From Rouxiella chamberiensis (GTDB taxonomy: Bacteria > Pseudomonadota > Gammaproteobacteria > Enterobacterales > Enterobacteriaceae): a stretch of DNA of 64,000 nt. The notes under the pieces are model-generated. The model was not told the DNA's origin. It was given only the letters and a program-made list of their open reading frames with translations, and made no database searches. This document shows, one piece after another, positions 49,391 through 58,610 of this stretch. Position 1 is the first letter of the stretch. Each line of letters begins with the position of its first letter. The translations under genes and the position numbers were made by a program. The stretch spans positions 496,001 to 560,000 of the forward strand of contig NZ_CP114058.1 of assembly GCF_026967475.1 (NCBI RefSeq). Direction: 5' to 3'.

Positions 49391-49684
49391 TCAGTGGAGG
49401 TTAGAGTCGCCTCGAGGCGTTTCATTACCATAAGGGATCCAGCCCTGCATCTGGGAGCCTTTTTCGGCACTTGAAGAACGCTGCGTCTCGGCCAGACTTT
49501 CCATTATTACGGAAATCGCGTTTTCACAGGCCTGCTTTCTGTCTTTTTCTTCTTCACTGTCAACCATCGTCCGAAGCTTCACGACCAGGTTGTATAGAGA
49601 TATTGTCTCGTTGTCATCCAACAGTGCGAGAATGGCCTCACCCATCACCACATCACTCATTTTTTCATCATTATTTCTATTCAT
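49391..49684 (-). CDS. YmgB/AriR-like protein
   Basis: A 97-residue acidic protein. Residues 9-70 (MSDVVMGEAILALLDDNETISLYNLVVKLRTMVDSEEEKDRKQACENAISVIMESL) follow the YmgB pattern: a first helix with GEAILALL, a turn, a second helix, an acidic turn, a third helix. The C-terminal 25 residues are polar and look disordered. Convergent with the 66-residue relative. Third member of the group in this window. Confidence 0.6.
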   Translation of the reverse strand: MNRNNDEKMSDVVMGEAILALLDDNETISLYNLVVKLRTMVDSEEEKDRKQACENAISVIMESLAETQRSSSAEKGSQMQGWIPYGNETPRGDSNLH

Positions 49685-50053
49685 ATCACCATCTATTGAT
49701 TCGTCTACTTGCTTTAATGCTTATACCAAAAAGCACGCCCGCATGCAGCATGTAACCGTTAAAAAGCGTCAGCATTTTTCTATTTCACTCAAATGTCATA
49801 CACCTGAGGTCTATTAAGCGTACTTCATATTGCGAAAATTGCGGCCTAAGTGGCTGTTTAAATTGTTTCACAAAGAGGGAATGCACCAACAGGCACGCTT
49901 TTGATGACGCCCCGGTAGCGTCTCGCATGTACGCACCTTATGCCGCGTCGACCTCATCTTTTGCAATCCAATAGGTGCCTTCCAAACTATTTTACATCCA
50001 GAGATAATTTGTGGATTATTGCCTGTCACCTCTGTTCTATAAGGATTTTTAAC
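49685..50053. other. Intergenic region, no gene
   Basis: About 370 bases with divergent promoters expected for the YmgB-like and S66 peptidase genes. No reading frame here has support. AAGGA lies ahead of ATG 50054. Confidence 0.3.
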
Positions 50054-51088
50054 ATGAGCGTCAGGTTTCCCCCAAAATTGAATCCGGGAGATGTAATTGC
50101 CGTAATGGCTCCGTCTTCGGGCGTCTCCCCGCATCTACACCCTCAACTTGACCGCGCCATCGATAATGTTAAAAAGAGGGGCTTTCGGGTTATTGAAGGC
50201 ACATGTCTGCGTGCCCAGTTCAAAAATAAGAGCGCAGATAAAACGTCTCGAGCGGATGAATTAATGTCTTTCCTTACTGACCCCGAGATAAAAGCTGTTA
50301 TGCCGCCCTGGGGCGGGGACCTTGCCATGGAACTGCTCGAGTTAATCGATTTTGATTATTTGGCTCGTATACCACCAAAGTGGTTTGTGGGCTTTTCAGA
50401 CTTGAGTACGATTCAGTTTCCTCTTACTACGATTTCAGGCTGGGCAACCCTGCATGGCCCTAACCTGATGCAACTGAGTACCCAAGCGTTGGACCCCAAT
50501 ACCCAGGCGCTCTGGCAAATACTGGAGTCTGAACGAGGAAGCATTAATCAACAGCATTCGTCAGTGGCATTTCATCATGAAGATGTGAATGGCATAACGT
50601 CTCACGAAGGTTTTAACCTGACGCAAAGAACACAGTGGAAGCGGCTGGATGGCGCCTTATCATCAATCACTTTTAGTGGACGTCTGATAGGGGGTTGCCT
50701 TGAAATAATAGCGAGGCTGGCAGGAACGCCGTATGGCAACGTCTCATCGTTCAAGGCAAAGTCTAGTGAAGACGGCGTTATTCTTTATTTCGAAAATGTT
50801 GAAATGTATCCCTGCGAATTGACGCGTGCATTATTAAGTTTACGGCTTCAGGGGTGGTTCAATAACGTGAGAGGTATTCTCATTGGAAGAAGTGCGGTCG
50901 TGGATACCAGTGATCCGACTCAGCATAACTATCTCGATGCCCTTATAGCTTCCCTTTCCGATATTAATGTTCCGGTACTTTATGATGTGGATATTGGTCA
51001 TGTGCCGCCGCAGCTATCCTTGATAAACGGAGCACGCGCCACCGTACAGTTCACGGAAAGTGGCAGCACAGTGACGCAATATATTTAG
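50054..51088 (+). CDS. S66 family LD-carboxypeptidase/MccF-like serine peptidase
   Basis: A 344-residue S66 peptidase. The Ser-Glu-His triad is visible: serine in WFVGFSDLS (about 115), glutamate in ILYFENVEMYP (about 240) and histidine in VDIGHVPPQLSL (about 316). The N-terminus (LNPGDVIAVMAPSSGV) and PPWGGDLAMELLELIDFD are family hallmarks. LD-carboxypeptidases recycle murein tetrapeptide; MccF relatives inactivate microcin C-like peptide nucleotides. The length and lack of a neighbour murein gene leave both open. ATG 50054 chosen for AAGGA upstream. Confidence 0.85.
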   Translation: MSVRFPPKLNPGDVIAVMAPSSGVSPHLHPQLDRAIDNVKKRGFRVIEGTCLRAQFKNKSADKTSRADELMSFLTDPEIKAVMPPWGGDLAMELLELIDFDYLARIPPKWFVGFSDLSTIQFPLTTISGWATLHGPNLMQLSTQALDPNTQALWQILESERGSINQQHSSVAFHHEDVNGITSHEGFNLTQRTQWKRLDGALSSITFSGRLIGGCLEIIARLAGTPYGNVSSFKAKSSEDGVILYFENVEMYPCELTRALLSLRLQGWFNNVRGILIGRSAVVDTSDPTQHNYLDALIASLSDINVPVLYDVDIGHVPPQLSLINGARATVQFTESGSTVTQYI

Positions 51089-51324
51089 CCAGGTGCCAAA
51101 AGATAAATAAATCGGCTTTGTCATAACGTCAGGTATGGCACAAAACTGTCCGACATCTTTGCTGCGGGCAGTCTTGTGCTGGGAACGGGGCATTTTTTAG
51201 CGGCGATTTACCTCGGCACGCTACCATTTTTTAGACGTTCGCCTGTCGATTTTAGGAGGCAATATATTTCCTTAAAGCGGCAACATCCCAAGCGGACGTT
51301 GCCGGCAGAGAGCATTACCGGGGC

Positions 51325-52218
51325 TTATGCCAGCTCAAGGGAGGATATCACGCGCTTCACATCTGCGAGTTGGTCTGCACGCAGCGGTAATAACGGGCGA
51401 GGCAGACAGTCGTAATCTGTAAGGCCAAGAAGACCGGCAGCGGCTGAAATGACTCTGAAGCTGCCACCGTGCTGACCAAAAAGCGCCCAGAGCGGCATAA
51501 GACGTTCGCTTTGTTGCCGAACCGCTGCATGGTCGCCAGCCGCAGCCGCTTCTGTCATCTTTTTGGCTACAGCGGGAAATAAGCCGCCACAGACAGAATA
51601 CCAGACCTCACAGCCTGCAATCAGACCCGAGGCGGCCGAGCTGTCACCGCTGATGCCGAGGGTGACGTGTGCAGGCAGTCTGTCGCGCAGGTTACGAACT
51701 CTGACCGCTGCGGCCTCGGCATCGGCAGAAACTCCTGGGATCTTGATGGAATGTACGCCGGGCAGAGAGGCAATTTTTCCGTGCAGCGCATCTGAGAAGG
51801 TAAAATGGGTGGTGCCCGGATTGTCATAGACGCAAAGCGGCACAGAGGCGCGACGGGCAACTGTTTCAAACAGCCCGTAGACTTCGTCATCATTCAGAGC
51901 CTGATAGGAAACCGGCGGGAGCAGCAGGGCGCTGGCACCTGCCTGCTGGGCATCATCGGCCAGTCGCAACACCTCATCCGTGCTGACGGCACCTACGCAG
52001 ACCATGACCGGAATGTTGGCGGCATTTTCCACGGCCACTCTGGCAATCCGCCCGCGTTGTTCACGGGTCATATAAGCATAGCTGCCTGTCGATCCGAGCA
52101 CGCCGAGGGAATCGACCTTCGCCTCGGTCAACCTTCTTAATATTTTCAGAAACCCTTTCTCATCAGGGGATCCGGCCGAAAACGGGGTAAGCGGAAACGC
52201 GCTGAGACCTGTAAACAT
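51325..52218 (-). CDS. DapA/NanA superfamily aldolase-lyase
   Basis: A 297-residue dihydrodipicolinate-synthase-family TIM barrel. The pyruvate-binding region reads GVLGSTGSYAYMTREQRGR; tyrosine in CVYDNPGTTHF (about 136) and the Schiff-base lysine in HSIKIPGVS (about 160) are the catalytic residues. Enzymes of this family add or remove pyruvate from aldehydes; the true substrate cannot be told. It lies 36 bases after an EamA exporter gene in the same direction, and both are divergent from a MocR regulator. Confidence 0.85.
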   Translation of the reverse strand: MFTGLSAFPLTPFSAGSPDEKGFLKILRRLTEAKVDSLGVLGSTGSYAYMTREQRGRIARVAVENAANIPVMVCVGAVSTDEVLRLADDAQQAGASALLLPPVSYQALNDDEVYGLFETVARRASVPLCVYDNPGTTHFTFSDALHGKIASLPGVHSIKIPGVSADAEAAAVRVRNLRDRLPAHVTLGISGDSSAASGLIAGCEVWYSVCGGLFPAVAKKMTEAAAAGDHAAVRQQSERLMPLWALFGQHGGSFRVISAAAGLLGLTDYDCLPRPLLPLRADQLADVKRVISSLELA

Positions 52219-52254
52219 AAGTATTTCCTGTTGGATTTTAAAAATTGTCAGCGT

Positions 52255-53145
52255 CTACCGGGCAAATCTGCGCGAGCCGATTACGCAGGCTATGACGCCG
52301 AGTGTAACCCCAATCATTGATGGGCTGACCGTTTCAGAAAGCAATGTTGCCGAAAGTCCAAGGCCGAAAAATGGCTGCAATAATTGTAGCTGCCCTACAG
52401 CGGCTATGCCGCCAGCCGCCAGCCCTCTATACCAGAAAATAAAGCCAATCAGCATGCTGAACAGAGATACATAGCCCAGCGCTATCCATCCCTTCAGACT
52501 TATTACATCCATGCTGTCTGGCATTGTCTCGAAGGTGGCGATCAGCATCAGTGGAAGTGAAATGATGAGCGCCCAGCAGATAACCTGCCATCCTCCCAGT
52601 TCTCGCGAGAGCTTTGCGCCTTCGGCATAACCCAAACCGCACACAATAATGGAGGCCAGCATTAACAGGTCGCCGGTTGTAGATAGAGACGCATCCTGAA
52701 ATAAAGCGAATGTCATGACGAGCAGGCTGCCGATTACAGAAAATATCCAGAAAGCCAGTCGTGGTCTTTCACCTCCCCTGATGACGCCAAAAACGGCGGT
52801 TACCATAGGCAGAAGGCCAAGAAATACAATGGAATGTGCCGAAGTAACATGCCTTAGCGCCATTGCTGTAAGAAGAGGGAAACCCACCACGACGCCCAAG
52901 GCTACGATAATCAGAGAAAAGAGCTGATTACGCTGCGGACGTTTCTGCCTGAAAAAGAAAATCAGCCCAATTGCCAACAATCCAGCAAGGGAAGCGCGTA
53001 TGAAAGTCAGAAAAAAGGGATTCATTTCCTGCACGGCTATACGGGTCGCTGGCAGAGAACCACTGAAAATGACCACTCCTATCAACCCGTTCAACCAGCC
53101 TGAACCAACGCCGGAATGCGTTTTACCTATTTGATGTGTTACCAC
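52255..53145 (-). CDS. EamA/DMT family transporter
   Basis: A 296-residue, ten-helix DMT transporter with two EamA repeats (GVVIFSGSLPATRIAVQEMNPFFLTFIRA, then WIALGYVSLFSMLIGFIFWYRGLAAGGIAAVGQLQLLQPFFGLGLSATLL). Unusual N-terminus with a short polar lead. First in a two-gene unit with the DapA-like lyase, divergent from the MocR gene whose start is 100 bases away. Probably exports an amino acid or related compound (inference). Confidence 0.85.
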   Translation of the reverse strand: MVTHQIGKTHSGVGSGWLNGLIGVVIFSGSLPATRIAVQEMNPFFLTFIRASLAGLLAIGLIFFFRQKRPQRNQLFSLIIVALGVVVGFPLLTAMALRHVTSAHSIVFLGLLPMVTAVFGVIRGGERPRLAFWIFSVIGSLLVMTFALFQDASLSTTGDLLMLASIIVCGLGYAEGAKLSRELGGWQVICWALIISLPLMLIATFETMPDSMDVISLKGWIALGYVSLFSMLIGFIFWYRGLAAGGIAAVGQLQLLQPFFGLGLSATLLSETVSPSMIGVTLGVIACVIGSRRFAR

Positions 53146-53211
53146 GGCAGACCCCTGAAGTTTGGACTACGCGTCCTGAAATTGACTTGCCTCATGCTAA
53201 GTCGCATCATC

Positions 53212-53235
53212 CATGACAATCAAATAATTGTCATG
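53212..53235. promoter_or_regulatory. Perfect 9-base inverted repeat upstream of the MocR gene
   Basis: CATGACAAT and ATTGTCATG flank a 6-base spacer, ending 10 bases ahead of the likely MocR start at 53246 and about 65 bases from the divergent EamA start. A good candidate for the MocR operator controlling both directions. Confidence 0.6.
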
Positions 53236-53245
53236 GATACAATGG

Positions 53246-54579
53246 ATGAAAGCACGTTACAAAGCCATCGTAGACGAATTAGCCTCTGCAATCCGAAAGG
53301 GTATTCTCCTGCCAGGCACCAGACTGCCCACGCACAGAGCGCTGTCAGTCGAGAAAAAGTGTCTCTTGCCACTGCTACCCGCGTTTACGCGGAGCTTGAG
53401 GCAATGGGACTTGTGAGCGGAGAAACCGGAAGAGGGACATTCGTCAGGGAAATCTCTTTGCCGGCAGGGCTGGGGCTAGATCAGCACGTTGTTGCGTCAG
53501 ATGTCCTGGACCTGAATTTCAACTACCCCTCGCTGCCGCAGCAGACCGACTGGCTACGAGAGGCAATACGACAACTGACCACATCGGGTGATCTGATTTC
53601 TCTGCTGCATTATCAGCCTCATGCCGGAAGGCTAAACGACAGGGAAACAATCTCGTCATGGCTGAATGCTGCCAGTCTCAAAACCTCTGCCGATGATGTG
53701 CTTATCGTGAATGGCGCACAGCATGGCCTTGCCGTTACAGTTATGGGATTACTCAAACCCGGCGATGTGGTGGCGGTAGACGCGCTGATATATCCCGGGT
53801 TTAAAGCCCTGGCCAGCCTGTATCACCTTGAACTACTGCCGATACCTGTTGGAGCGAATGGCCCGGACCTGAATGCACTCAGGCAGTTATGTGAACGCAG
53901 ACGCATCCGCGCGATTTACACCATGCCTACGCTACATAATCCTTTGGGCTGGGTTCTGAATGATGCCCAGCGCAGGGAACTCGCCGTTATTGCCAGATTA
54001 TTTGATCTGCTTATCATTGAAGATGCGGCCTATGCTTTTCTGGTACGCCGCCCACCCCCGCCACTTGCAACCTACGCGCCCGAAAGAACGGTCTATGTGA
54101 CCGGTTTCGCCAAAAGTATTGCTGCGGGCTTGCGTGTCGGTGCACTGGTTTGCCCGCCTGACATGCGTCATGCGCTGGAGCGGGCCATCAGGGCTACGAC
54201 CTGGAATACGCCTTCACTCATGGTTTCGATTGTCTGCGGCTGGATCAAAGATGGCACTATAAAACGATTTGAGTCGTTGAAAAGACGAGATGCTCGCCAA
54301 CGTCAGGCGCTGGCCCGTAGAATATTGACGAACTGCGAGTGGGTGAGTCATTCAAACTCATATTTCATCTGGATACTGCTGCCTCAGGAAGTGCGGGCTG
54401 ACCGACTTGTTCATCGGTTAATGCAGCAATGTATTTCCGTTTCAACAGCAGAACCTTTCTGCACTTCACAGCATGTTCCCCATGCTATTCGCGTTGCACT
54501 TGGTTCAGTCAAAATAGACAAGCTTGGTGAGGCACTGATTATCATTAGAGACGCTATAGACTACGAGAGAGATCTCTAA
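53246..54579 (+). pseudogene. MocR/PdxR-type GntR-aminotransferase regulator, frameshifted
   Basis: The N-terminal winged HTH starts MKARYKAIVDELASAIRKGILLPGTRLPTHRALS, then the frame changes near 53345 and continues as VSREKVSLATATRVYAELEAMGLVSGETGRGTFV. From about residue 90 it is a fold-type I aminotransferase domain, with the PLP lysine in VTGFAKSIAAGLRVG and LNGAQHGL-like NGAQHGLAV. The second part alone is open for over 400 residues. Repaired length is about 445. MocR regulators sense PLP or an amino compound; the divergent exporter-lyase pair is the likely target. The frameshift may be an error. Confidence 0.8.
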
Positions 54580-54750
54580 ATCAGGGCCGCCTTGTGCCAA
54601 AGGCGGCCTAAAATTCAGATTGAACCCTGGGCTTGATGGCAGGTGAGTACAAGGTGCAGACAATATTATGCCAAGCGCCGAAGTCGCTAATTCTATTTTT
54701 TATTCAAATAGTTATTCAAATGGCTATATCGCAGGGTGCCGCGCTGATGT
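54580..54750. other. Intergenic segment at the start of the island
   Basis: AGGCGGCC-TTGTGCCAAA-GGCGGCCT near 54585-54609 gives a weak stem after the MocR stop. Nothing else is recognisable. Confidence 0.3.
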
Positions 54751-54915
54751 TCAGGTCAGTCTAAGGATATTCGCCGCGATAACACTCATTGCCAGCCCAA
54801 TCAGAATGACACCTGAGATACGCTCAAGGTTGGGGAGTATTTTCGAAAAATATTGCAACACCACACGATGACCAATAAAGACTGCGACCAGTAATCCCAT
54901 AACAGCACAACGCAA
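54751..54915 (-). pseudogene. C-terminal remnant of a LysE/RhtB-type exporter
   Basis: The minus strand encodes the last 50 or so residues of a LysE-type exporter: AVMGLLVAVFIGHRVVLQYF, then LPNLERISGVILIGLAMSVIAANILRLT and stop. RISGVILIGLA is typical of the family's last helix. There is no N-terminal part; the frame stops being recognisable near 54915. It is a truncated remnant left by a deletion or insertion at the edge of the island. Confidence 0.7.
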
Positions 54916-55112
54916 TGAGATTTTAAAGGTAAGCAGTTTGGGCGACGCGTTCCCATCGTATTTTGAGCGCTATCTTGCCCCGGATATGCTCACGCGCCGC
55001 TCGCTCGTGGGCCTGACGCGCTCCGGTAATGAGGAGGGCGTCTAAAAGCGCGGTCGGATGAAATCTCGCCCCGCGCTTATTTAAAAAGCCCCTCATGAAG
55101 AATGTATTGCCA

Positions 55113-55508
55113 TTAATTCTTCGCCACTGCCAGCCATTGTTGCATTTTCTCCAGCGCATGAGTCCGCGAACCGACAACCTGATGCGGTACGCCAAACATT
55201 TTGCGGATTTTACTTAATTCTTCACAGCGCGACGCCTCGGTTTCAATACTCACCATTCCTTTACACCATTTGCTGACTCGCTGGCGGTGGTGAATCAGCC
55301 AGTCCCCACGTTGCCGCCAGTCGGCTGGGGTTTCTTCCGCACGCATATGATCATAAACCATCACAAACGGCGCCCCATTCTCGATGAGTTGCTGCATTTC
55401 CACCTCCCACTGACCAGCATAACCCTGCTTCACCGCACACTGGTTAAAACAGACCAGCGGGAATTCTTTAATATCAAAAACAGTAAAATCATTGGAATTT
55501 AATGACAT
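55113..55508 (-). CDS. Protein of unknown function
   Basis: A 131-residue soluble protein that I do not recognise. The start ATG 55508 follows GGAGG at a good distance. It reads MSLNSNDFTVFDIKEFPLV, then FVMVYDHMRAEETPADWRQRGDWLIHHRQ and VSIETEASRCEELSKIRKMFGVPHQVV. The strand-helix alternation and the VSIETEA/ALEKMQQWL ending resemble a STAS-like small domain, but this is only an impression. Alone, in a gene-poor region between the LysE remnant and a cupin gene. Confidence 0.6.
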   Translation of the reverse strand: MSLNSNDFTVFDIKEFPLVCFNQCAVKQGYAGQWEVEMQQLIENGAPFVMVYDHMRAEETPADWRQRGDWLIHHRQRVSKWCKGMVSIETEASRCEELSKIRKMFGVPHQVVGSRTHALEKMQQWLAVAKN

Positions 55509-56018
55509 AAAACCTCCAGATAACGATGAGAGCCAGTTGGCCAGTGAAGCGGTCAGTAGACTGTGCGCAGAGGACTCGCCAGCGACGACAAGACGACAAA
55601 TTATTCGCGCCCTGAGTGATTTATCGTCCACTCAATACGACCCACGCCAAATTGCCAGTCAGCGAGGAGCCAATGCGTAAGTCGCGCGAGGAGTGGTCAG
55701 ACTGCGATTCGAGAAGAACGCTTGCCGCAGAATTGCAGATGAGTAGAGCCTGAGTTGCATAGATGTCCTTGACAGCAAAATCTTGACTCACTGTAAAGAA
55801 CTCAATGCCTGCGTAGAAGTGACTATTACTTAATCAATGAGTGCGTTGAACGCACGCCTTCAGTCGTCATGACTGAACAGTTCGCATTTCGCTTATACCC
55901 ACTCGTTATTTGGATAAAGTTATCTAGTTGCAGGCACGGACAGGGCAAATACTCAATGACGTTGGCAGTGAGTGCGCTGGCGGTGCTAAGACAGGTCATC
56001 GCCTTAATTCGTGATTTT
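55509..56018. other. Gene-poor island region
   Basis: About 510 bases with no supported gene. It is less GC-rich than the core and seems to be decayed sequence. The minus-strand frame upstream of the 131-residue gene stays open to 55631 but has no ribosome-binding site. Confidence 0.35.
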
Positions 56019-56366
56019 TTAGCATGATGAAGGCAGATCAGAGCGATCCCCTCGTGTTGTTGGATGTGAAATTACAACAAATTCTACAAAAGACTCGGTG
56101 TCGTTTCTGGCTTGATGCTTTGACCCAGGAGGAATTTCCAGCCCTTGCAGAGCCTTGATGTGGTGTGTTTTACCTTCTAATTCCATAGAAAGAACACCCT
56201 CAAGAACAAAGAAAAACTGTCTGGAAACGGAGTGAAAATGCCGCTTTTCAGAAGTGCCTGGAGGCATTTTTTCATGAATTACTAGCATGTCCTGACGGTT
56301 TACCAAATACCAACCGTCGCAATCGTCGCCCCAAACATAATGCTCTGCATTGTCCTTTGAAATCAC
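56019..56366 (-). CDS. Cupin domain protein
   Basis: A 115-residue single-domain cupin. Motif 1 is RHFHSVSRQFFFVLEGVLSME (two histidines plus the usual glutamine position), motif 2 is LEIPPGSKHQARNDTE (with a histidine); these bind a metal ion in the family. No HTH, no signal peptide. Function unknown. It reads toward the GNAT gene's opposite side, as part of a row of small minus-strand genes in the island. Confidence 0.75.
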   Translation of the reverse strand: MISKDNAEHYVWGDDCDGWYLVNRQDMLVIHEKMPPGTSEKRHFHSVSRQFFFVLEGVLSMELEGKTHHIKALQGLEIPPGSKHQARNDTESFVEFVVISHPTTRGDRSDLPSSC

Positions 56367-56483
56367 TTCCCTTCTCCTGTTCTTATATGGTTGTCTTTCA
56401 AGAGTTTAAGAAAGTTATACCGGGAGATGCTATCGATCAGCAACAGATTATTTTTCATTTGAGAGTAGGTGGCAAGGGTAACG

Positions 56484-56931
56484 TTATGTGTCTTTAATAT
56501 ACAGCCGATGGGTTACGGTGCTGTTATCTGCGAGTGTAATAAAGCCAGCACGTTCATAGAATGCGAATGCTGATGGAGGTGCGTTGGTGTTGATAAAATC
56601 AAACCAGCGTCCAGAACCCTCAAGTATTTCCCTGAGCAGAATTTTGCCAACCTGCCTTCTTCTCCACTTAACGCCTACATAAAGATGACGTAGCCGTCCT
56701 GCCCGAACCGGAAGCCATGTAGGGATCTTGGTTCAGACCACATACGCCAATGAGCAATCCGTCAGCATAAAAACCGAGCAGGTTTTCACCCGGCTTATCA
56801 AAGCGATTCTGCCCGTTCAGCCAATTGTCTTCCAGTCTGCGTAGCATATTAAATCCGTTAGACATACTCTCTTCTTTTAACCTGGAAAAACCTCTTTTGT
56901 CTGGAGTAATGTTCATGATGATCATATTCAT
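56484..56931 (-). pseudogene. GNAT acetyltransferase, frameshifted
   Basis: The N-terminal part reads MNMIIMNITPDKRGFSRL...LLGFYADGLLIGVCGLNQDPYMAS. The C-terminal part, in another frame, reads RAGRLRHLYVGVKWRRRQVGKILLREIL...NAPPSAFAFYERAGFITL. The acetyl-CoA loop VGVKWRRRQVGKILL (RxxxxGxG/A-like) and the FYERAGF motif are typical of GNAT proteins. The break is near 56695, after MAS. Repaired length is about 149 residues. Probable acyl-transfer enzyme, substrate unknown. Confidence 0.72.
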
Positions 56932-57300
56932 GAGTTGTCCCTTTTTATTATTTCAGTAGAGTGGTTTGAGAATATTTATTGTTTTGAAATTTTATCCTTC
57001 CTTTGTAAAGGGGTAAGCATGGTCGTTCCTGTCTAAAAAGAAGATTTTATTTTTGTTTTAACCGCATGAAAAAATAGGTCATTATTGGTGAACCTAAGTA
57101 CCCGATATTGCAGTGCAACAAGTATGGGCAGGGTATGCTTTTGTTGGAAGTCGTAAATCACTCTGTAATAACGGGGTCTGTTGATTAGATACAAAAGAAT
57201 GCTTATTACTCAGCAAACCAAAGGAGCAACAATTAAAGCCATTATGGCTGACTTCATTATTCAAATTTCCATTTTTCATTGAGATTATCCATTATGGAGT
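56932..57300. other. AT-rich flank of the insertion sequence
   Basis: No supported gene. The sequence is clearly AT-rich and stops at the left end of the IS3-family element. Confidence 0.35.
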
Positions 57301-57329
57301 TGACCTGCCCCCGGGGTTAGATACAACCG

Positions 57330-58176
57330 TCAGTTAGTAATGTCGGAACCTTCACTCTCAGAATTACCCTTTCTCCAGCTCGCTGCAAATTCAGACGGCG
57401 TCTGATAATTCAGCGTGGAGTGCGGGCGACATTCGTTATAATCCTGACGCCATTCGCTGATGGTTTCCCTGGCATGACCGACGTCGCTGAACCAGTGTTC
57501 ATTCAGGCATTCATCGCGAAAGCGTCCGTTAAAACTTTCAATAAATCCGTTCTGTGTCGGCTTGCCGGGCTGGATAAGTCGCAGCTCCACTCGATGCTCA
57601 AAGGCCCACTGATCGAGCGCGCGGCAGGTAAACTCCGGGCCCTGATCGGTTCTTATCGTAGCCGGATAGCCGCGAAACAGCGCAATGCTGTCCAGAATAC
57701 GCGTGACCTGCACGCCTGAAATCCCGAAAGCGGCGGTAATCGTCAGGCACTCTTTTGTAAAATCATCCACGCAGGTCAGACACTTGATCCTGCGACCAGT
57801 GGCCAGTGCGTCCATGACGAAATCCATCGACCAAGTCAGGTTCGGTGCATCTGGGCGCAGAAGGGGAAACCGCTCGGTCGCCAGCCCTTTACGACGTCGT
57901 CTGCGTTTAACGCTCAGGCCGTTAAGGTGGTAAATTCGGTATACCCGCTTGTGATTGACGTGAACGCCCTCCCGACGCAGTGCGCCGGTAACCAAAACGC
58001 CTGCGTTCAAGCGCCAGTTCAGTGATGCAACCTGATAAATGCGCATCCGACGCCGGACGCTGCGCTTCATAGCGGCAGGTCGACAGGGACAAACCTGTAA
58101 GTCTGCAGGCACGTCGTTGCGACAGACCGGTCGCATCACATATCAACACCACGGCTTCGCGCTTCTGGTCTGTCAT
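57330..58176 (-). pseudogene. IS3-family transposase OrfB, broken by a deletion
   Basis: OrfB holds the rve integrase core: [28 protein letters not shown] (first Asp), [10 protein letters not shown] (second Asp) and [17 protein letters not shown] (Glu), so the DDE triad is present. The start ATG overlaps the OrfA stop (TGATG). The frame breaks near 57975: after FGYRR the expected IWQLLRREG reads in another frame as [16 protein letters not shown]. Filling about 11 missing bases gives 285 residues, the usual length. The transposase is therefore not made as one protein. Confidence 0.85.
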
Positions 58177-58439
58177 CAGTACTTTCGCCCCAGAGCCACC
58201 TGAAGCGCCTTCTTATCCAGCATGGCCTCGGCGAGCAGCTTCTTAAGGCGGGCGTTCTCCTCTTCAAGCGGCTTCAGGCGCTTAACCTCAGGCACCTCCA
58301 TACCGCCATACTTTTTACGCCAGGTGTAAAAGGTGGCGTCGGAAATGGCGTGCTTACGGCAGAGCTCACGGGCAGAAACCCCGGCTTCGGCCTCGCGGAG
58401 AATACTGATGATCTGTTCGTCGGAAAAACGCTTCTTCAT
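58176..58439 (-). CDS. IS3-family transposase OrfA
   Basis: An 87-residue HTH_Tnp_1 protein: KKRFSDEQIISILREAEAG, ELCRKHAISDATFYTWRKKYGGM (helix-turn-helix at about 20-45) and a leucine-zipper-like tail EEENARLKKLLAEAMLDKKALQ. In the family it binds the element ends and regulates transposition; a frameshifted OrfAB fusion is the active transposase. Intact here, unlike OrfB. Confidence 0.88.
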   Translation of the reverse strand: MKKRFSDEQIISILREAEAGVSARELCRKHAISDATFYTWRKKYGGMEVPEVKRLKPLEEENARLKKLLAEAMLDKKALQVALGRKY

Positions 58440-58570
58440 GGGGATGTCCTCATGTGGCTTATGAAGACATGACTAACATCGCGGTGTGTTAATCAACGGG
58501 GAGCAGGTTAGAAATTTATTGTGAAAGCGATAACACTAATAGCATTAGTGAAGAGGCTAAAGATTTGTTT

Positions 58571-58597
58571 AAAACCCGCCCCTTAAGAGGCGGTATT
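58571..58597 (-). terminator. Terminator of the nuclease/TPR operon
   Basis: On the minus strand CCGCC-TCTTAAGG-GGCGG is followed by GTTTTAAAC. It begins 14-40 bases after the stop of the second gene of the operon. The stem is short but the T tract is present. Confidence 0.6.
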
Positions 58598-58610
58598 CTT
58601 GGCAAACTTT

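Larger units (their letters stand above)
57301..58510 (-). mobile_element. IS3-family insertion sequence (IS407/ISEhe3-like), inactive
   Basis: A 1210-base element with imperfect terminal inverted repeats: TGACCTGCCCCCGG at the left end and TAACCTGCTCCCCG (read inward) at the right, 11 of 14 bases equal. It carries orfA and a frameshifted orfB on the minus strand. Immediate flanks (GAGT and GAAA) show no target duplication, so the surroundings have probably rearranged since insertion. Group call rests on my recognition of the transposase. Confidence 0.85.

Noticed and set aside
51089..51324. Hydrophobic frame (GSLVLGTGHFLAAIYLGTLPFF) between the S66 and DapA-like genes
   Set aside because: Could be a relic of a membrane protein, but it is too short and has no start signal or family match.
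57094..57279. Short minus-strand frame left of the IS element
   Set aside because: Low-complexity, no good ribosome-binding site, no homology recognised; treated as non-coding flank.
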